Below are positions 60,129-64,000 of a stretch of 64,000 nucleotides of DNA, one piece after another. The DNA lies in NCBI RefSeq assembly GCF_003952505.1, contig NZ_CP034450.1:2852001-2916000 (forward strand), in the 5' to 3' direction. The translations under genes were made by a program, and so were the position numbers. Under the pieces are notes generated by a model. The model ran no database searches. It worked only from the letters and a program-made list of their open reading frames with translations, and had not been told where the DNA came from. Every line of letters begins with the position of its first letter. The stretch's first letter is position 1. The stretch comes from Mesorhizobium sp. M4B.F.Ca.ET.058.02.1.1. GTDB lineage: Bacteria > Pseudomonadota > Alphaproteobacteria > Rhizobiales > Rhizobiaceae.

Positions 60129-60733
60129 TGCCCATACTCGAGCCCGGCAAAATATTCGTCGAGAAGATCACCGGCTGGCAACGACCCTCAAGCGACGAGC
60201 TCGGTCGGCTGGTGCGCCAGCGCAAGGCCAATGCATTCCGCTTCGAGGACGACGGCATCATCCCCAATCATCCCCACTGGCCGTTGGTCGTCTATCGCGG
60301 CGTCGTAAAACTGCCTGCCGAATTCGATCCGGCTGCAATCTTCGAGGAGCTCTTCGAGCGCAACAACTGGAAGGGGTCCTGGCGAAACGGCATCTACGAT
60401 TATGCGCATTACCATTCCCGCATACATGAGGTTCTTGGGGTCGCTCGCGGATCGGCAAAGGTGCAGTTCGGAGGCAAGCGCGGCCGCACGCTCACCATCA
60501 AGGCGGCAGACGTCGCTATTTTGCCAGCAGGCACTGGTCACCAGTGCCTCGCGGCGAGCGAAGACTTTCTCGTGGTTGGCGCCTACCCGCCCAACGGCAC
60601 ATACGATGAATGTTCTAGGAGCGAGGACCATGCCCACGCCGTCAAGACCATTTTCAAGGTCGCTAAACCGCGACAGGATCCCGTCTACGGTCGCAGCGGT
60701 CCGCTTTTCGACATCTGGAAAGCATTTCGGTAA
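60125..60733 (+). CDS. Cupin-domain protein
   Basis: 202 residues; ATG at 60125 or 60128, with GGAGG just upstream. HYHSRIHEVLGVARGSAKVQ carries the first cupin motif (H-x-H...E) and ILPAGTGHQCLA the second (P-x-G...H). The N-terminal half (residues 1-95) is an extra domain with IPNHPHWPLVVYRGVV. Coupled to the Rieske-FAD gene, so it may act on its product or bind a shared ligand. Confidence 0.78.
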   Translation: MMPILEPGKIFVEKITGWQRPSSDELGRLVRQRKANAFRFEDDGIIPNHPHWPLVVYRGVVKLPAEFDPAAIFEELFERNNWKGSWRNGIYDYAHYHSRIHEVLGVARGSAKVQFGGKRGRTLTIKAADVAILPAGTGHQCLAASEDFLVVGAYPPNGTYDECSRSEDHAHAVKTIFKVAKPRQDPVYGRSGPLFDIWKAFR

Positions 60734-60763
60734 GCGCTGAGCGCTTCCGCCCATTTCCTCTGG

Positions 60764-60812
60764 ATGCCTCGATGGCGGGCGGACAAAGGACCGCGCCAAT
60801 GCACTTCGCCTA
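60764..60812 (+). pseudogene. Scrap of an ATP-dependent DNA ligase C terminus
   Basis: RWRADKGPRQCTSPKE in frame with the next gene matches RWRPDKAPRQCTFEQ at the end of the ligase at 9577-10590. Only about 16 codons remain. It shows that a second ligase copy once ended here. Confidence 0.5.
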
Positions 60813-60859
60813 AGGAGCAACTGGCTCTGATCGCCGTTAAGACGGACAGAGATTATGCA

Positions 60860-61807
60860 ATGGACATCAACGTTCCCAGGAAAGACATAGGCCTTGACGA
60901 GCGACGTAAGCGCCGCAGGCTGCGCCGCGAAAAGCAGCGCGCAGAGAACGTGGGGCGCGCGGAAAAAATGCACCTCGCACGGCTGGCGGGCAAAGGGCCC
61001 GGCCGCCATTCGACCGAGTTGGCAAACTCCGCCTATGTCGGCTGCTCCGGATGGTTCTACTGGAAATGGCGCGGAAAGTTCTATCCGGCTGAGATGCCAA
61101 CCTCCGAATGGTTTACTCATTATGCGCAGCAGTTCGACACCGTCGAAATAAACGCATCCTTCTATTCCTGGCCGACCGTCGCGAATGTGAAAACCTGGCT
61201 TCGTCAGCCCGGAACGCGGGCGTTCGTTTACACCATAAAAGTCTGTGAGCTGATCACGCACGTCAAGAGATTCGGGGATACCGAAACCCTGGTAAAAGAT
61301 TTTGGACTAATCGGCGATATCCTTGGCAAGCGGATGGGCTGCTTTCTCTTCCAGCTTCCGCCAAGCTATCGCTTCACCGAGGAGAGGCTCCGCGCCATTC
61401 TGAGCCAGCTCGACCACACGCGACGCAACGTTGTGGAATTTCGTCATGCCAGCTGGTGGAACGAGACCGTCTATTCCGCCTTCCGCGAGAGCGGCACGAT
61501 ATTCTGTTCCTGCAGCGGTCCACGGCTTCCGGACGTTCTGGTTCGCACAGCCAACGATATTTACCTCCGAATGCACGGTCCGGAGCGCTGGTACAGGCAC
61601 GCCTATTCCGAAGGCGAGTTAGCCGAATGGGCCGAGAGGATCAAGAACAGCGGCGCGCGGAGAGCCTGGGTTTATTTCAACAACGACTATGAAGGCTTTG
61701 CGCCCGGCAACGCTTTGACCATGCGCCGGCTGCTTGATCAAACAGGCTTCGATCAAGCTCCGTCCGAAGTGGAATGTTTCCGTGGCGGCTCCGTCATCAT
61801 AGTATGA
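60860..61807 (+). CDS. DUF72 family protein
   Basis: 315 residues from the ATG at 60860. AYVGCSGWFYWKWRGKFYPA, FDTVEINASFYSWPT, MGCFLFQLPPSYRF and WVYFNNDYEGFAPGNAL are the classic DUF72 TIM-barrel motifs. A basic 50-residue N-terminal extension (DERRKRRRLRREKQRAENV) is added. DUF72 proteins have no established function; a link to DNA repair has been suggested from context. Confidence 0.9.
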   Translation: MDINVPRKDIGLDERRKRRRLRREKQRAENVGRAEKMHLARLAGKGPGRHSTELANSAYVGCSGWFYWKWRGKFYPAEMPTSEWFTHYAQQFDTVEINASFYSWPTVANVKTWLRQPGTRAFVYTIKVCELITHVKRFGDTETLVKDFGLIGDILGKRMGCFLFQLPPSYRFTEERLRAILSQLDHTRRNVVEFRHASWWNETVYSAFRESGTIFCSCSGPRLPDVLVRTANDIYLRMHGPERWYRHAYSEGELAEWAERIKNSGARRAWVYFNNDYEGFAPGNALTMRRLLDQTGFDQAPSEVECFRGGSVIIV

Positions 61808-62204
61808 GATCCGCGTCCGATGAACCCGCCAACAAAGCGCAGTTCCTGCAAATGCCAGATAAGGCGGTGCGCACGTCCAATCGTTTCGGGCGCTTTCCTA
61901 CGTTGGCTCGGTTCCCGCTGTTGCTCTGCGTCCGCTCGGTCGGTTCAGCTTTCGAGCACCAGCGATGCTTTCACCAATTCCACTGCTGCAGCACGCCGCT
62001 CCGGGCCGGCTGCAGCCTTCAACGATCCTGCCGCGCGCCTGATCCACCGCGAGCGCCAACAACCGTCGATAAAGGCCCAAGCCGATACGCGCGAAAAATG
62101 ACGGTGGTGTTGGCGGGCGGCAGGTCGAGCCCGTCTCAATGATATTGGCCGCCCTCGCCATAGGCGAAGGCGACCATCGCGTCTTCATTTTCAGCAAAGG
62201 AAAA
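61808..62204. other. Intergenic stretch, no gene recognised
   Basis: About 400 bases. A minus-strand frame of 99 codons (61898-62197) contains SFFARIGLGLYRRLLALAVD, but it has no ribosome site or family and is probably not a gene. Confidence 0.35.
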
Positions 62205-62222
62205 GCCCGCGTCGCCGCGGGC
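62205..62222 (-). terminator. Rho-independent terminator of csbD
   Basis: Seven-base-pair stem GCCCGCG/CGCGGGC with a four-base loop, followed on the minus strand by TTTTCC. It lies 26 bases after the CsbD stop. Confidence 0.8.
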
Positions 62223-62247
62223 TTACTGATGGCTGCGTATCGGACAC

Positions 62248-62439
62248 TCAGGCTTTGTCGACGAGGTTCTTCACCGCGTCTTTGACCTGACCCTTCGCAA
62301 CCTGCCCCTTGCCCTTGGTTTCCTGGACTTTGCCCTTGGCCTGTTCTTCGTGGTTGTCCACGGCCTTGCCTACAGCCTGGCGAGCCTTTCCAGCGACTTC
62401 GTTGGCCTTGCCTTTAACCTTGTCCGACGTGCTTCCCAT
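62248..62439 (-). CDS. CsbD-family stress protein
   Basis: 63 residues, ATG at 62439 after AAGGAG. STSDKVKGKANEVAGKARQA and EEQAKGKVQETKGKGQ are the CsbD repeats. A small, soluble general-stress protein. Upstream GGAAC-N16-AATT has two mismatches, so EcfG control is only suggested. Confidence 0.92.
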   Translation of the reverse strand: MGSTSDKVKGKANEVAGKARQAVGKAVDNHEEQAKGKVQETKGKGQVAKGQVKDAVKNLVDKA

Positions 62440-62840
62440 GACCAGCTCCTTCTTAATTCAGGCAATCACTCGGTTAAGGAATTTACGCCTCGACAATTGG
62501 TTCCACAGCGACTAGCCGCAAGCTACCGGTCGGCTTGAGTGGGAGACCGGCGCTGAAGTTAGACCTCAGCATCGGACGCGCTGACCGAGACGGACGTTGG
62601 ATGCGCACGGGTCGACCGCAAAGGAGAGAATGCGGCAACAGCCGCATGCCAGCCTTTCGCGGCCGGGCCAAAGCCGCCACTCACCGCTCCCCCTTACCGG
62701 CCCTCAGCTACCTGGCTCTGGGACATCAAGTATATGGCGGATGCCCTCGCCCCTCCACTCCGAATCCGATGCCTGGTTATAGCCAGATCGAAATCAGAAC
62801 GAGGGTCACGCTTTCTGTTCCGCCGCCAGCCGGAGCCAAC
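62440..62840. other. Intergenic stretch, no gene recognised
   Basis: About 400 bases between the csbD start and the next promoter-like element. A plus-strand frame of 104 codons is open but has no domain, so I do not call it. Confidence 0.35.
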
Positions 62841-62865
62841 GGAACCTAATTCACCCGGCCCTGTT
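62841..62865 (+). promoter_or_regulatory. Candidate EcfG-type promoter
   Basis: GGAAC-N16-TGTT, 30 bases before the ATG at 62896. One mismatch. Confidence 0.45.
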
Positions 62866-62895
62866 TCGGAGTGAGCGGCCGAAGAGGACACACAT

Positions 62896-62973
62896 ATGAA
62901 ATCAAAATCATCGCGGGACATGCCAGGTCCGAAACCCCGTAAGGACAAAGAGCGGATACCCGAGAGGCGGTGA
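62896..62973 (+). CDS. Possible 25-residue basic peptide
   Basis: MKSKSSRDMPGPKPRKDKER ending in IPERR. Weak purine-rich site (GAAGAGGA) before the ATG. The promoter-like element and overlap with the next frame support expression; the product is very short. Confidence 0.3.
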   Translation: MKSKSSRDMPGPKPRKDKERIPERR

Positions 62974-63074
62974 GCAAGACGCCCGACAAAACCAATGATT
63001 GGGATCGCGACCTCGTTCATGGCGATGGTGAAAGCGCCGGGATAAAATCCGAGCAGGGCACGAACTCAAAATAA
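62970..63074 (+). CDS. Possible 34-residue hydrophilic peptide
   Basis: The GTG at 62970 after GAGAGG opens VSKTPDKTNDWDRDLVHGDG, a charged disordered peptide. It overlaps the previous small gene by 4 bases. I recall similar short proteins in rhizobia, without function. Confidence 0.35.
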   Translation: MSKTPDKTNDWDRDLVHGDGESAGIKSEQGTNSK

Positions 63075-63168
63075 TTCGGAGACGGGTACAGCAAGCTGGG
63101 TGGAAGTCCCCGCGCGACGCACTGTTTGCCCGCTTTGAGGCCTCGCTGCTCGGGGATAGACGAGCCCC

Positions 63169-64000
63169 ATGATTTTCAGACTTACCTTCCTCGGCACCTC
63201 GGCCAGCGTTCCCTCTGCGGATCGCAATCACCCTGCCCTACTTGTGGAGGCAGGCGGCCACCGAATTTTGGTCGACTGCGGAGAAGGCACGCAGCGCCAG
63301 TTGCTGCGCAGCGGCGCCGGCTTGCGGCGGCTTCATCGCTTGCTCCTCACGCACGCGCATTTCGACCATATACTTGGGATCCCCGGCCTGTTCTCTACGC
63401 TCCGGTTGGGGCAAAGCGAGGAGCTCCTCACCGTCCATGGAGGCCCGGACACCCTCGACGTCGTCGTGCGCATGCTGGCCGGCCTGTGGGGTGAAGGACG
63501 AGCGCCGATCCCACTAAGGCTTGAGCCGCTGACGCCCGGTCGGTTTTTCGACGCGGATGAATTCACGATCGACTGCTTTCAGGTTCGCCACCGCGACACG
63601 GATAGCTATGGCTTCGTGCTCGAAACGCCCCCGCGCCGCCACCTTCGCGCCGATTACCTGGCGTCTCTGGGCGTGCCAAATGGTCCAATCAGGAAGGAAC
63701 TGGTGGAAGGCCGGGCTATTACCCTGGCGGATGGCCGAACGGTTGCTTCCGAAGACGTGTTGGGTCCGCTGGAAGCAGGCAAGAAGCTCGTGATCATCGG
63801 CGACACAGAGTCCACCGATGGGCTGGCGGAACATGTCCGCGGCGCTGACCTTTTGGTGATCGAGGCCACCTTCCTGGACCGAGATGCGGCCATGGCGCGC
63901 GATTACGGACATCTCACGGCTGCGCAGGCGGCATCTCTGGCGACGACGAGCAATGTGAATCAGCTCGTTCTCACGCATATCTCCGGCCGATATGCCGACG
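63169..64000 (+). CDS. rnz: Ribonuclease Z (metallo-beta-lactamase fold), runs off the window
   Basis: 277 residues visible, no stop before the end. MIFRLTFLGTSASVPSADRN opens the fold. The zinc motif THAHFDH lies at residues 61-67. VIIGDTE, LVIEATF and YGHLTAAQAA with LTHIS complete the RNase Z pattern. Processes tRNA 3' ends. The start has no strong ribosome site. Confidence 0.9.
   Translation, partial: MIFRLTFLGTSASVPSADRNHPALLVEAGGHRILVDCGEGTQRQLLRSGAGLRRLHRLLLTHAHFDHILGIPGLFSTLRLGQSEELLTVHGGPDTLDVVVRMLAGLWGEGRAPIPLRLEPLTPGRFFDADEFTIDCFQVRHRDTDSYGFVLETPPRRHLRADYLASLGVPNGPIRKELVEGRAITLADGRTVASEDVLGPLEAGKKLVIIGDTESTDGLAEHVRGADLLVIEATFLDRDAAMARDYGHLTAAQAASLATTSNVNQLVLTHISGRYAD

Noticed and set aside
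62535..62849. 104-codon plus-strand frame before the tiny stress genes
   Set aside because: Low-complexity basic sequence without domain; a promoter-like element lies at its end instead.

Overview
The window looks like a chromosomal accessory region of a GC-rich alphaproteobacterium of the rhizobial type (Mesorhizobium or a close Phyllobacteriaceae relative). This is an inference from gene content: Ku, LigD, LigC and PolX-like repair genes, DUF892, DUF982, DUF3606, DUF6894 and DUF6766 proteins, a RepB-type partition domain next to a large serine recombinase, and EcfG-like (GGAAC-N16-CGTT) promoters. I saw no rRNA, CRISPR array or convincing complete tRNA.

Layout. 0-9 kb is a scar-rich mosaic. 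Two decayed direct copies of the same methyltransferase gene (394-638 and 8675-8990) bracket an acyltransferase, a frameshifted podovirus-like remnant, a SnoaL-like protein, a frameshifted flavin monooxygenase, a serine recombinase/RepB-C module and an internally deleted hicB. 9-17.7 kb holds a GFA protein plus ATP-dependent ligase pair, a decayed alkB, an envelope protein pair, inorganic pyrophosphatase and a glycosylation island (PIG-V-like mannosyltransferase, GT2, methyltransferase, GtrA). 18-36 kb is a general-stress block: DUF3618/holin-like/Ndi-like operon, two iron-permease-like proteins, a Rieske-FAD oxidoreductase, Ku, a stand-alone receiver, a KGG protein, DUF892, DUF3606, DUF982 and a DUF6600 protein with 69-bp tandem repeats. 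36-42 kb is a compact and apparently undescribed cluster: LysR, CmoA-like SAM enzyme, AraC, MFS exporter and a distant BshC-like protein. 42.5-64 kb returns to stress and repair: a HisKA_2/HWE-type kinase, DUF4142, a frameshifted YflT-like protein, decayed exonuclease III, adenylate cyclase-TPR, DJ-1/PfpI, LigD (ligase+primase), PolX, PRC-barrel, truncated Nramp, a second DUF892/Rieske-FAD/cupin operon, DUF72, CsbD and the start of RNase Z.

How the genes fit together. Many stress genes have GGAAC-N16-CGTT or one-mismatch versions just upstream and in the right orientation, with exact matches before polX, the PRC-barrel gene, one DUF892 gene and one iron-permease-like gene. I read the window as a physically clustered EcfG general-stress regulon that combines desiccation/oxidative protection with non-homologous end joining. 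Paralogous pairs (DUF892, Rieske-FAD, iron permease, ligase, xth remnants, methyltransferase remnants) show it grew by duplication and accretion. Several otherwise normal genes are broken by one-base differences in G/C runs, so sequencing error must be excluded before calling them pseudogenes.
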